Shown: in pieces, positions 7,375 through 13,513 of the stretch | How the letters are laid out: each line of letters begins with the position of its first letter | How positions within the stretch are numbered: position 1 is the stretch's first letter | Source: a virus | Strand: one strand, 5' to 3' | DNA length: 42,193 bases | IMG/VR virus record: IMGVR_UViG_3300031753_000017 | Coordinates: 1-42,193 of that record | Position numbers and translations under genes: made by a program | Notes under the pieces: model-generated | Databases searched by the model: none | Seen by the model: the letters and a program-made list of their open reading frames with translations, nothing else | Told to the model about the DNA's origin: nothing

Positions 7375-7628
7375 GGCGCGACGGACGCCTGCCACACCAG
7401 GACGCCGGCCTGTAGGTCTGGCTTGAGTTGACACTCGACGGGGCCGCAACCAGTCCAGACAGTAATGGCAGACGCAGGATCGTCGGCCGTCCATGGACCG
7501 CCGCCGGCCAGCATTTCGTCATGGAGGCGACGAAACACATCCGGCCCCATGAGCACAACAAATGGACCACGGTAGCCCGTGTTGCGCGCGTGCTCCGTCT
7601 GCGTCTGTAGTTTCTCGACGATCGTCAC
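7359..7628 (-). CDS. Hypothetical phage protein, 89 aa
   Basis: GTG 7628 sits in a GTGA overlap with the preceding gene. The protein has a compact predicted alpha/beta pattern: a helix (TIVEKLQTQTEHARN), a strand (GPFVVLMGPDVFRRLHDEML), and two more strands (AITVWTGCGPVECQLKP, GVLVWQASV). Similar VVLMGPDVF..L..E segments occur in uncharacterised phage proteins, but no function is known. It overlaps the next gene by 16 bases. Confidence 0.6.
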   Translation of the reverse strand: MTIVEKLQTQTEHARNTGYRGPFVVLMGPDVFRRLHDEMLAGGGPWTADDPASAITVWTGCGPVECQLKPDLQAGVLVWQASVAPWTDL

Positions 7629-7885
7629 TTGGCCACCTCCGCCGGGAAGTGCTTGGCCCAATGCTCCTCGAACTCCCGAATAAGACACTCCAGGAAGTGT
7701 TTGTGTTGGTTCTCCAGGAACGTCGCGGGCACGCGGTTGAGGCTCAGCAGCAACTCGTCGATCTTCGACTCGCCCCACAGCGTCTCGTGGCAGACCGAAC
7801 ACGTCAGCTCGTACTTCCGGCACCGCATGTCGAAGCTCGTCTGCTTGAACGTTGGGGGCGGAGGTTTGTCGGTGTCGAATTTCAC
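7625..7885 (-). CDS. Small Cys-rich hypothetical protein, 86 aa
   Basis: GTG 7885 (GTGA overlap with the upstream stop) is chosen; in-frame codons further upstream would run through the preceding gene. Basic residues and Cys pairs (MRCRKYELTCSVCHETLWG, later HKHFLECLI) suggest a zinc site made of CxxC plus His/Cys ligands. A charged helix ends the protein (REFEEHWAKHFPAEVAK). No family recognised. Confidence 0.6.
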   Translation of the reverse strand: MKFDTDKPPPPTFKQTSFDMRCRKYELTCSVCHETLWGESKIDELLLSLNRVPATFLENQHKHFLECLIREFEEHWAKHFPAEVAK

Positions 7886-8043
7886 CGCCACGGGAACATC
7901 CGGTACTCCGCGAACACGTCCCGGCACTTCTCGACGTGCTGGTCGAAGGCGTCGATGCCTGCCCGAACGTCAGCCATGACCTTGCGCACCGCGGCCTCGT
8001 TGAGCGGCTTGGGCTTCTTCTTGCGCTTCCGTTTGGCGCTCAT
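7882..8043 (-). CDS. Small basic hypothetical protein, 53 aa
   Basis: ATG 8043 overlaps the upstream stop (ATGA). It has a very basic N-terminus (SAKRKRKKKPKPL), then a single predicted helix with a Cys and several His/Asp residues (DAFDQHVEKCRDVFAEYRMF). The charge pattern fits nucleic-acid or phage-protein contact. No recognised domain. Confidence 0.6.
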   Translation of the reverse strand: MSAKRKRKKKPKPLNEAAVRKVMADVRAGIDAFDQHVEKCRDVFAEYRMFPWR

Positions 8044-8426
8044 GCAATCCTCTGCCACCGAATCGACGCGTCGCCCACCGAAATTGATGGCCCAAACCCC
8101 AGCGTCAACGGCTCGCGCCGTAACGTCCAAACCTTGCGTTTGCCGCGTTTGCCCTTCTTGGACCACGACCAGACCTCGAACGCGCAACCAGCGGCCAGCC
8201 AAGCACCAAGGCGGGGCTCCTTTCGGGCCTTCTCGGACCTCTTTGCGTGGTCGCCGCCCGAGCAAGCCTGAATCCCCACGAGCTGAGAACCAGCGCAGGC
8301 AACGATATCGATGCAACCGAAGAGGTCAACTCGGCGCCGCGCCCACGGGTTCCATCGCTCGACCACCTGGGCGATCCATCCAAGTCGATCGCACTCGGCC
8401 AGCGTTCGCTGCGTGGGCGAGCTCAC
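8040..8426 (-). CDS. Probable PD-(D/E)XK-type nuclease-fold phage protein, 128 aa
   Basis: The segment SPTQRTLAECDRLGWIAQVVERWNPWARRRVDLFGCIDIVAC...LVGIQACSGGDHAKRSEKAR matches a family of short phage proteins with an E..R.D.fG.iD..A....G.Q core. That core is like the active-site strand pair of restriction-fold and Holliday-junction-resolvase-like nucleases. Candidate catalytic residues are the E of VVERW, the D of VDLFG and the D of CIDIVA; the usual E-x-K lysine is replaced by G-I-Q, as is common in this group. GTG 8426 (GTGA overlap) is preceded by GGGAGGG. Being next to the primase-helicase fits a role in DNA processing, but activity is inferred only. Confidence 0.65.
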   Translation of the reverse strand: MSSPTQRTLAECDRLGWIAQVVERWNPWARRRVDLFGCIDIVACAGSQLVGIQACSGGDHAKRSEKARKEPRLGAWLAAGCAFEVWSWSKKGKRGKRKVWTLRREPLTLGFGPSISVGDASIRWQRIA

Positions 8427-8605
8427 CGCCGCCCTCCCTTCGCGCGCAATTGTAGCCGAATCCGCTCCGCTTGCGATTTTGGCGCCGCCTGCTTCGCGGC
8501 CCACTTGTCCATTGCCGCCTTGATGCGTGCGCGCGCCCACGCCCGGGCCTCGTCGCCGGACTTCGCGCCGCCCATGACGTCGCTAGGCTTCTTCCACTCG
8601 TCCAT
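8423..8605 (-). CDS. Small hypothetical protein, 60 aa
   Basis: ATG 8605 has GAGGA directly upstream and overlaps the last 23 bases of the primase-helicase gene. The sequence is a charged, Ala/Arg/Lys-rich helix (DEARAWARARIKAAMDKWAAKQAAPKSQAERIRLQLRAKGGRR), predicted to be helical and strongly basic at its C-terminus. No domain recognised. Confidence 0.6.
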   Translation of the reverse strand: MDEWKKPSDVMGGAKSGDEARAWARARIKAAMDKWAAKQAAPKSQAERIRLQLRAKGGRR

Positions 8606-10487
8606 TCCTCGGCCTTCCAGGCAGCGCGTACTGGCCGCGTTTGAGTTGCAGCACCTTCCCCTGCGAAACAAGCTCGTCCACGTCCTCGAGCACGCGGTGT
8701 CGGCGACCGCGCACAGCCTCGGTGAGCTCGCTCTTGCTCACCGGACTCTTGCGCTTGGCCAGCGCCGCGATGATCCGCCCAGAATAGTCGCTCCTGTCCT
8801 CGATTTCCGACACCGAGACGTTGCCGCTGCCCAGGTCGATACGGAAGTGCTGGGGCTTCGCGCGCTCAAAGCTTCGTTGTTTGGACACCTCCACCGTGAA
8901 CTGGATGGATTCCCCGTCCGCAGGCATCTCGCCAAGGTTGAGCTGCGTGTCGCACCAGCCCGAGAACACAGTGCTGCCGCGGCTGCTGTAGATTTTCGAC
9001 CCGTTACCGGCCTCGCCGTTCTTGCTGGTGTGGTGCAGCACCAGGAACAGGGCGTTCGCGTTGGCGCGGCGGATGACGTTGATGCGGTGGGTCACCATTT
9101 TCGCCGTCTCGGTGTCCTCGTCCCCCAGGAAGAAGGCCGCCAGAGGGTCGAACGGGAACACCGGCGCCGGGCACCCAGTGGCGAACTTGACCATCCGTTC
9201 GATGTACCTGTCATCCGTCAACAGGCACCCGCTTTGGTGGGCTACGTGGAGTTGAGCCAGGGCGTCCTTCGCCAGCCCCATCGCCCGCGCCCGCTTCACG
9301 AAGTCCTTCCTCGAGCCCTCATCCTCGGCGAAGAAGACGTCCCGCTTCGCCCCCAGCGCCGCCTTGATGGCCGCCAGCGTCAGCCACGTCTTGCCGGCAT
9401 TCGGCGCGGAAACCATCAAGACGACGCCTGACGATGGGATGAAGTTCTGAATCAACCAGCTCGGCTCGGGGTCCGACTCTGCCTGGGCTTCAAATTCAGC
9501 CCACGGCACGTAAGGCCAACTCTCGTTCCGTTCCCATGGTTCCGCCCCTTCCACGGAACTTAACGTTTGGTTCCGTTCCCGGGGTCCCTTTAGGGACCCG
9601 GGAACCAAACGTTCCGGGGGGGTCTGGGGGGGGCTTTGGTTCCCGATGGTTCCCGCGTTTTCGGAACCAAGCTCAGGCGTCGACTTGTGGGGTTCAGACC
9701 ACACTTCGTCGACCACCCGCTCGAGTGCGGCCGCTGTTCCCCCGGCCCGAATCCAGTCGGTGACATCCTTGCCGGCGCCCGCCAACAGCAACTCCCGCGC
9801 ATCGACGCCCACGGCCCTCAGCGCCCCGCCAATGCGGCTGCCGTGGGCTAACCCCTCCTTGTCCTTGTCCGGCAGCACCACGACCCGCGCAGCGCCCCTT
9901 AACACCGCCGTATGCTCAGGCCGCCACTTCCCGCTTCCGGCGCCCAGCGGGTTACATGTGGCCACGAAACCCAGCGCGCGGAGGCTATCGACGTCCTTCT
10001 CCCCCTCGACCACATAGACCGTCTGGCCACCGGCGACAGCGCGCAGCACCTCCGGCAGCCGGTAGAGCGGCCGCGGCAGCCCCTGGACGTTGGGAATCCA
10101 GCCCCCGCGACCGTCGGGGCGGCGTTGTCTGAAGTCCTTGGGGTGGAAGCGTAGCACCTGGAATAGCAGCGCCCCCATCTCATCCACGTAGTCGTAGGTC
10201 GCCGTAATCCACCGCTGGGTTGGTGGCGCCGCCTTGGGCGGAAACAGGTCGGCCACCGCCATCCCGAGCGCCCGGGTCACGTCGTCGAGCTCGCACCCGG
10301 CGTGACACTTGAGCAGCGTTCGGCCGTCCGCCCCGACGGCGATGGAGAGGCTCTCGCTCTTGTCCTCGTGCGCCGGGCACAGCGCCTCCCACCCGTTGCC
10401 GCTCTTTCGTGGCGCCTTGCCTGAGGAGCTTTCGATGGCAGCAAGCACGCGCGAGATGGGGTCCATTGCGAAGATGGGGGCGCTCAC
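8583..10487 (-). CDS. Primase-helicase (TOPRIM primase fused to RecA-type ATPase)
   Basis: This 634-aa protein primes and unwinds DNA for phage replication. Numbering from GTG 10487, it has a CHC2-like zinc site (C37-P-A-H40...C61-H-A-G-C65), a TOPRIM domain with YVVEGEKD (about 158-165) and VVVLPDKDKEG (about 203-212), a low-complexity linker (about 264-325), a RecA/RepA-like ATPase with Walker A SAPNAGKTW (about 360-368), acidic strand PVFPFDPLAAFF (about 442-453) and LVLHHTSKN (about 482-490), and a C-terminal winged-helix-like region. GTG 10487 forms a GTGA overlap; ATG 10466 is an alternative. It is the only replication enzyme encoded, so the host must supply the polymerase. The linker-encoding DNA carries the iteron cluster and palindrome described below. 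Confidence 0.9.
   Translation of the reverse strand: MSAPIFAMDPISRVLAAIESSSGKAPRKSGNGWEALCPAHEDKSESLSIAVGADGRTLLKCHAGCELDDVTRALGMAVADLFPPKAAPPTQRWITATYDYVDEMGALLFQVLRFHPKDFRQRRPDGRGGWIPNVQGLPRPLYRLPEVLRAVAGGQTVYVVEGEKDVDSLRALGFVATCNPLGAGSGKWRPEHTAVLRGAARVVVLPDKDKEGLAHGSRIGGALRAVGVDARELLLAGAGKDVTDWIRAGGTAAALERVVDEVWSEPHKSTPELGSENAGTIGNQSPPQTPPERLVPGSLKGPRERNQTLSSVEGAEPWERNESWPYVPWAEFEAQAESDPEPSWLIQNFIPSSGVVLMVSAPNAGKTWLTLAAIKAALGAKRDVFFAEDEGSRKDFVKRARAMGLAKDALAQLHVAHQSGCLLTDDRYIERMVKFATGCPAPVFPFDPLAAFFLGDEDTETAKMVTHRINVIRRANANALFLVLHHTSKNGEAGNGSKIYSSRGSTVFSGWCDTQLNLGEMPADGESIQFTVEVSKQRSFERAKPQHFRIDLGSGNVSVSEIEDRSDYSGRIIAALAKRKSPVSKSELTEAVRGRRHRVLEDVDELVSQGKVLQLKRGQYALPGRPRNGRVEEA
9525..9670. 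repeat. GTTCC/GGAAC iteron cluster inside primase-helicase gene; candidate replication origin
   Basis: Eleven copies of GTTCC or its complement lie within about 145 bases. They start at 9525, 9530, 9539, 9570, 9575, 9611, 9639 and 9649 (top strand) and at 9555, 9601 and 9663 (bottom strand); fewer than one is expected by chance. The longer form TTGGTTCC occurs at 9567 and 9636, and inverted at 9601 and 9663. The block encodes only the flexible linker between primase and helicase, where protein constraint is low. Iterons inside the initiator gene are the arrangement of the lambda origin in gene O, so an origin is proposed. This is inference without functional data. Confidence 0.5.
9562..9613. 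repeat. 52-bp interrupted palindrome within the iteron cluster
   Basis: The outer arms are perfect 13-bp inverted repeats: AACGTTTGGTTCC at 9562-9574 and its complement at 9601-9613. The inner part GGGTCCC-TTTA-GGGACCC (9582-9599) is another perfect 7-bp hairpin. The left arm differs from the right by an extra GTTCC (a tandem duplication) and one extra G. Such a long near-perfect cruciform inside a coding sequence is unlikely to be neutral. A primase or initiator binding site, or an mRNA hairpin, are the options. Confidence 0.85.
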
Positions 10488-10765
10488 GATGGGTCGATCC
10501 ACCGAACGAGCGACAAGCCCTTGTGCTGCATCAGCTCGAGCACCGACGCTTCGTCGCACTCCTCGCACCAGAAGCCTATCTCGACGCTATCGCGGCGCCC
10601 CGACCACCGAGCATCCTCGGCGCCGAGTCTCAGGATCTTGGTGTCGTCGGCGTCCACGGTGACTTCGGTGCCGGCGCAGTCCTCGCCGGACCCACCGCCG
10701 TCGCGTTGGCGCACCGTTACGTAGCCGTGGTGCAGGTATGAGCCCGAACAGCGCGGGCACACCAT
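10484..10765 (-). CDS. Zinc-ribbon phage protein, 93 aa
   Basis: MVCPRCSGSYLHHGYVTVRQ at the start and SGRRDSVEIGFWCEECDEASVLELMQHKGLSLVRW near the end form the two halves of a CxxC...CxxC zinc ribbon. The order CPRC...YLHH...RRD...I.F.CE.C....L.L.QHKG is a recurrent small protein of phages and plasmids; its role is unknown, but similar ribbons bind nucleic acid or polymerase. ATG 10765 is the start nearest the conserved motif; GTG 10822, with GGAGGGG just upstream, would add 19 residues. It ends in a GTGA overlap with the primase-helicase. Confidence 0.7.
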   Translation of the reverse strand: MVCPRCSGSYLHHGYVTVRQRDGGGSGEDCAGTEVTVDADDTKILRLGAEDARWSGRRDSVEIGFWCEECDEASVLELMQHKGLSLVRWIDPS

Positions 10766-10845
10766 CCTGCCACTGCCGTCGCCGAAGTCGCCTTCGTCGC
10801 TCAACCGAACAATCGCCACAACCCCTCCGCCGCGCCCGTGGGCGC

Positions 10846-11421
10846 CTAGGACCTGTGCCACACCAACAAGACACACCCGAACGGCGGAGCGCCGACGCCA
10901 ATGCCGAGCGGATTCCCGGGAATGCCGAACCTGGATCGACCAGGCAGGAAGTAGGTTCGCAAGCCATGCTCGCTGCGCCCGTCGCGAAGCGGCTCGACGT
11001 GCTCCTGCCACCATCGCTGCTCGCACCGGCATGCAGGCAGCAGCATCGCAATCAGCTCGCAGCGCGGAAACTCGGCCCACGCTTTGCGCAACCACGGCTC
11101 GATATCCGAATACGGGGGATTGCACCAGACGCGCCCGGACCACGGCCGGGCCAGCCCGTTCTGCTCGGTCCCGAACCAGATCGGCGCGTGGCGACTTTCC
11201 TCGCAGGCCGCAACGTCCAGGTCGAAGGCGTCCACGCCGCAAACCCTCTTCGCCCACTCCAGCGTCTCGCGAGTCGTGAAGCGCTGGTCGTCGTCGATCC
11301 GTGGCACTATTGACGGCGGCAGCGGAATGAGTTCGTGTTGGGCCTCACGGGCCTCACGGGCCTCACGGGCCTCACGGGCCAAGGCTGCTCGTTTCTTGAA
11401 CGCCTGAGACTGGCTCGCCAT
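10846..11421 (-). CDS. Dam-type DNA N6-adenine methyltransferase
   Basis: This 191-aa protein has the catalytic motif WCNPPYSDIEPWLRKAW (NPPY at residues 101-104) and, upstream, FDLDVAAC (67-73), the order expected for the phage DNA N-6-adenine-methyltransferase (Dam) family, which transfers methyl from S-adenosylmethionine to adenine. Likely roles are shielding phage DNA from host restriction or marking DNA for replication or packaging. ATG 11421 lies five bases past the previous stop, with no strong ribosome site. Residues 14-27 are an Arg-Glu-Ala repeat encoded by a 9-bp tandem repeat, which probably forms a charged helix. Family length is normal. The target sequence cannot be predicted. 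Confidence 0.85.
   Translation of the reverse strand: MASQSQAFKKRAALAREAREAREAREAQHELIPLPPSIVPRIDDDQRFTTRETLEWAKRVCGVDAFDLDVAACEESRHAPIWFGTEQNGLARPWSGRVWCNPPYSDIEPWLRKAWAEFPRCELIAMLLPACRCEQRWWQEHVEPLRDGRSEHGLRTYFLPGRSRFGIPGNPLGIGVGAPPFGCVLLVWHRS
11341..11380. repeat. 9-bp tandem repeat (GGCCTCACG x4) in the methyltransferase gene
   Basis: Four exact copies of GGCCTCACG plus a partial fifth encode an Arg-Glu-Ala repeat near the methyltransferase N-terminus. Because the unit is 9 bp, slippage would add or remove three residues without breaking the frame, so the segment could vary in length between isolates. Confidence 0.9.
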
Positions 11422-11425
11422 GACG

Positions 11426-11647
11426 CTAGGCCGCACCGCCGTGCCCGTACCTGTCCGGCGCGCACTGGTCGCAGACGAAGTAGAAGCCGCGGTTGTTGTG
11501 GCCCCCGGATGTGGAGCGCGCCTTCTCATGGCCGCACTCGAGCAGCGCGACGGTTACGGCCGCGTCACCGCTGACGAGGACTCGGCGCTGACTCACGGCC
11601 TTGCGCACCAGGCCGTCGAACCAGCGGGGGCGGTCGTCGCGGGTCAC
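11426..11647 (-). CDS. Small zinc-binding hypothetical protein, 73 aa
   Basis: GTG 11647 is in a GTGA overlap with the upstream gene. The C-terminal half reads VALLECGHEKARS...FYFVCDQCAPDRYG, with C-x-H and CxxC as candidate zinc ligands. The N-terminal half is a basic helix (DDRPRWFDGLVRKAVSQRR). No known family is recognised. It is five bases from the methyltransferase start and probably co-translated with it. Confidence 0.55.
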   Translation of the reverse strand: MTRDDRPRWFDGLVRKAVSQRRVLVSGDAAVTVALLECGHEKARSTSGGHNNRGFYFVCDQCAPDRYGHGGAA

Positions 11648-11826
11648 GCCGCATCCATCCGGCAGCTCGAGCAACCGCCGCACAGCCGCCGCCCGTAACA
11701 CCCGCCGCAGCCGCAGAGGCCCTCGACGCGGTAGCGGCCGCACTCGCCCTGGCAGCGGACGATTCCAGCGCCATCACATTCGGGAGGCCACCAGCACGAG
11801 CAAGAAACTCCCCGGGCGCGCTGCAA
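11644..11826 (-). CDS. Cysteine-rich miniprotein, first gene of the leftward unit, 60 aa
   Basis: The predicted protein has about 13 cysteines in 60 residues (CSCWWPPEC, RCQGEC, CGCGGC, LCGGCSSC), suggesting two or more metal-binding knuckles. The only well-supported start is TTG 11826, which has GGGAG four bases upstream; no ATG is available in frame close by. It ends in a GTGA overlap with the next gene. No recognised family. Being promoter-proximal in the leftward unit it would be made early. The start is uncertain. Confidence 0.5.
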   Translation of the reverse strand: MQRARGVSCSCWWPPECDGAGIVRCQGECGRYRVEGLCGCGGCYGRRLCGGCSSCRMDAA

Positions 11827-11928
11827 GACGCTCCCGGGGTCGCCGGCCTCAAGGGGGGAACCAGGCTCCGGCGAAAATTTCTTAGGCGCTTGCACGCGGG
11901 GCGAGAAGTACACCGAAACGAAAAGAGG

Positions 11929-11934
11929 CGTCAA
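11929..11934 (-). promoter_or_regulatory. Candidate leftward promoter, -35-like TTGACG
   Basis: On the bottom strand TTGACG is five-of-six to the sigma-70 -35 consensus. The best -10 candidate, TACTTC eighteen bases downstream, is weak. It would drive the 35-kb leftward unit beginning at 11826. With TTGACA at 11951 it forms an inverted pair GTCAAG-N14-CTTGAC. Confidence 0.4.
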
Positions 11935-11950
11935 GGTCGAAGATTGGTGC

Positions 11951-11956
11951 TTGACA
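11951..11956 (+). promoter_or_regulatory. Candidate rightward promoter, perfect -35 TTGACA
   Basis: This is a perfect -35 hexamer 64 bases before the likely start codon at 12015. The 17-bp-spaced -10 position (11974-11979, AGATGG) is a poor match, so the promoter may need an activator or a host sigma factor with a different -10. It is the only good -35 in the region and faces the rightward operon. Confidence 0.45.
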
Positions 11957-12014
11957 ATTATGTGACGTCTATGAGATGGTCGTTTTCGTGAAAGCGGCCG
12001 TGGCAGGAAAGTGG

Positions 12015-12179
12015 ATGTCGCGTTCTTGGCGGGTGAGAATTGCCGGGGAGGCGATGGTGGACGAGCGCACGGTCCGCTCGGCCTACGAAGGGGTCCGCAT
12101 GCACAGCGCAACGTGGACCGTCATCATGCTGGCCGCGAAGAGACTCAAGCTGCCGTTGCCGCCGGAACAGAAGTCCTAA
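12015..12179 (+). CDS. Small helix-turn-helix protein, candidate early/late regulator, 54 aa
   Basis: The protein RVRIAGEAMVDERTVRSAYEGVRMHSATWTVIMLAAKRLKLPLPPE reads as a Cro/LacI-like helix-turn-helix: a supporting helix (RIAGEAM), a turn (VDE), a recognition helix (RTVRSAYEGV) and a final helix ending in LGL-like LKLPLPP. ATG 12015 is chosen because AGGAAA lies six bases upstream, and an earlier ATG at 11976 would sit on the predicted promoter. As the first gene beside the divergent region it is the obvious candidate to bind the operators there and set the balance between the two units. It could equally be an activator. Confidence 0.65.
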   Translation: MSRSWRVRIAGEAMVDERTVRSAYEGVRMHSATWTVIMLAAKRLKLPLPPEQKS

Positions 12180-12199
12180 CTCAACCAAGGAGGAGTGAC

Positions 12200-12682
12200 A
12201 TGGCAACAAAGGAAGCGCCGTACGTCGTGGTCCGCACCTATTCTGCCGGGGTCCACTGCGGCGAGTTGAGCGCCCGGCGCGGGAAGGAGGTAGACCTCGT
12301 GAATGCCAAGCGGATTTGGCGGTTGAACGGGGCCAATACGCTGAATGAAATAGCCAATCATGGGGTTGCTATGGGAGCAGCCAAGAAGCAGGAGCCGAAG
12401 GCGAGCGCTAGGCACACGCCGGGGCCGTGGGAGGCGTTCGGTGGGACCATCCGCTTCGCGGCCAGCGTTGGCGAGGAGGCCCACCCGATCGCGACGATGG
12501 CCGATGAGTTCTACTCGGACGAGGCCTACGCCAACGCCCGCCTCATCGCAGCGGCCCCGGAGCTTGCGGAGTGTTTGCATGCGCTCCTGCTCGGCTACTC
12601 CAAGTATCCAACGGACGAGGCGCGCTTGAAACTCGAAGAGCGTGCTCTTGCCGTTTTGAAGAAAGCGGGGGTGCTGCCATGA
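12200..12682 (+). CDS. DUF6948-like / HTPGPW-type fusion protein, 160 aa
   Basis: ATG 12200 has a strong AGGAGG site. Residues about 6-57 (VVVRTYSAGVHCGELS..GKEVDLVNAKRIWRLNGANTLNEIANHGV) resemble DUF6948. From about residue 75 the text HTPGPWEAF...ANARLIAAAPELAECLHALL is the hallmark of another very common stand-alone small phage protein. The two are joined by a Lys/Ala-rich linker (MGAAKKQEPKASAR). Both families have unknown function. An internal ATG at 12369, five bases after a GGGG run, could also give the second part alone. A fusion of two normally separate phage proteins is unusual. Confidence 0.7.
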   Translation: MATKEAPYVVVRTYSAGVHCGELSARRGKEVDLVNAKRIWRLNGANTLNEIANHGVAMGAAKKQEPKASARHTPGPWEAFGGTIRFAASVGEEAHPIATMADEFYSDEAYANARLIAAAPELAECLHALLLGYSKYPTDEARLKLEERALAVLKKAGVLP

Positions 12683-12903
12683 GAAACGACGCCGCCCGAG
12701 CAGCGTTCGCGAGAGAGAAGGCGAAGGCCATCGCCGCGCAGCTGGCCGAGAAGGACGTGACGCTGCTGGCGCATGCGAGGACGATGAAGGCCCTAGCGAA
12801 GCTGTACCGCGCCATCAATAGCGCCGAGGTCGGAGGTCTCGCGTGGACCGCGACGCTCGAGGAGGCAGAGAGCATCCTTCGCGCTGCCGGGGCCATCCCA
12901 TGA
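12679..12903 (+). CDS. Small helical hypothetical protein, 74 aa
   Basis: ATG 12679 overlaps the upstream stop (ATGA). The protein is Ala/Lys/Arg/Glu-rich and predicted all-helical (AARAAFAREKAKAIAAQLAEKDVTLLAHARTMKALAKLYRA), ending TATLEEAESILRAAGAIP. Similar EEAE.IL..AGA.P endings occur in uncharacterised phage proteins. No function known. Confidence 0.6.
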   Translation: MRNDAARAAFAREKAKAIAAQLAEKDVTLLAHARTMKALAKLYRAINSAEVGGLAWTATLEEAESILRAAGAIP

Positions 12904-13028
12904 CGGCGCTGTCCGTCAGCATCGTCGGCACCCTCGTCGGCGTGCCGCTGCTGGTTCTGCTGTCGCTGATCGCCAACACGACGCAGCAGATTTACCTGTT
13001 GCTGCTGGAGCGGAGGGACGGGCCGTGA
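12900..13028 (+). CDS. Single-pass membrane peptide, 42 aa
   Basis: ATG 12900 is in an ATGA overlap. Residues about 5-25 (SVSIVGTLVGVPLLVLLSLIA) form one hydrophobic transmembrane segment, followed by a short polar tail ending LLLERRDGP. A tiny membrane protein made early could act on the host envelope or be a small holin-like protein; nothing in the sequence decides this. It overlaps the HNH gene start (GTGA). Confidence 0.65.
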   Translation: MTALSVSIVGTLVGVPLLVLLSLIANTTQQIYLLLLERRDGP

Positions 13029-13513
13029 AGCGCGACGCCATCACAGGCCGCTGGTTGCGCGAGGACCCGAAGCAAAGACTCATGCGCCGCGTATCCAAGC
13101 AAACCAACGGCTGCTGGAATTGGACCGGTCGCACCAATATCGGCGGTTACGGTTGGATTCGCCTCAATGGCCAAGTAATCGCGCACCGCGCCGCATTTTC
13201 GCTGTTCGTCTCCGAAATTCCGCGCGGAAAGTATGTTCTCCACCATTGCGACAATCGCCGATGCGTGAACCCGGACCATCTTTTCCTCGGCGACGCCAAG
13301 AGCAACATGCTCGACGCGAAGGCGAAGGGAAGGACATGGAAGCCCAAGGGGTCGCTGCATCCGATGGCCAAACTCAATGAGGCATCAGTGCGAGCAATCA
13401 GGGCGCTCAGCGCAGACGGGAAGACGCAAAGCGAGATAGCCCGGCTCTTTGGTCTCGTTCCTTCAACAATCAGCGTGGTCGTATCGCGCAAACACTGGAG
13501 CCACGTTCGATGA
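13025..13513 (+). CDS. HNH endonuclease with C-terminal helix-turn-helix, 162 aa
   Basis: The N-terminal GCWNWTGRTNIGGYGWIRLNGQVIAHRAAFSLF and VLHHCDNRRCVNPDHLFLGDAKSNMLDAKAKGR (H73-H74, N82, H85) form the HNH_3-type nuclease common in free-standing phage homing endonucleases. Residues about 116-157 (LNEASVRAIRALSADGKTQSEIARLFGLVPSTISVVVSRKHW) are a helix-turn-helix DNA-binding domain, likely giving site preference. It starts at GTG 13025 in a GTGA overlap. No interrupted intron host gene is visible nearby, so it is more likely a free-standing homing or DNA-processing enzyme than part of an intron. Such genes are often mobile between phages. Confidence 0.85.
   Translation: MKRDAITGRWLREDPKQRLMRRVSKQTNGCWNWTGRTNIGGYGWIRLNGQVIAHRAAFSLFVSEIPRGKYVLHHCDNRRCVNPDHLFLGDAKSNMLDAKAKGRTWKPKGSLHPMAKLNEASVRAIRALSADGKTQSEIARLFGLVPSTISVVVSRKHWSHVR

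Larger units (their letters stand above)
11827..12014. promoter_or_regulatory. Divergent control region between the leftward and rightward units
   Basis: This is the longest gene-free stretch in the genome and the only place where transcription diverges. It is AT-richer than its surroundings (runs AAAATTT near 11874 and GTTTTCG near 11981). It contains two outward-facing -35-like hexamers and a small inverted repeat formed by them. It lies just upstream of a helix-turn-helix gene, the usual position for an operator. No clear rho-independent terminator is seen inside. Confidence 0.75.

Noticed and set aside
11827-12014. Phage attachment site or integrase-linked repeat near the control region
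   Set aside because: No integrase or excisionase is present and no tRNA-like sequence was recognised; the region is better explained as divergent promoters.
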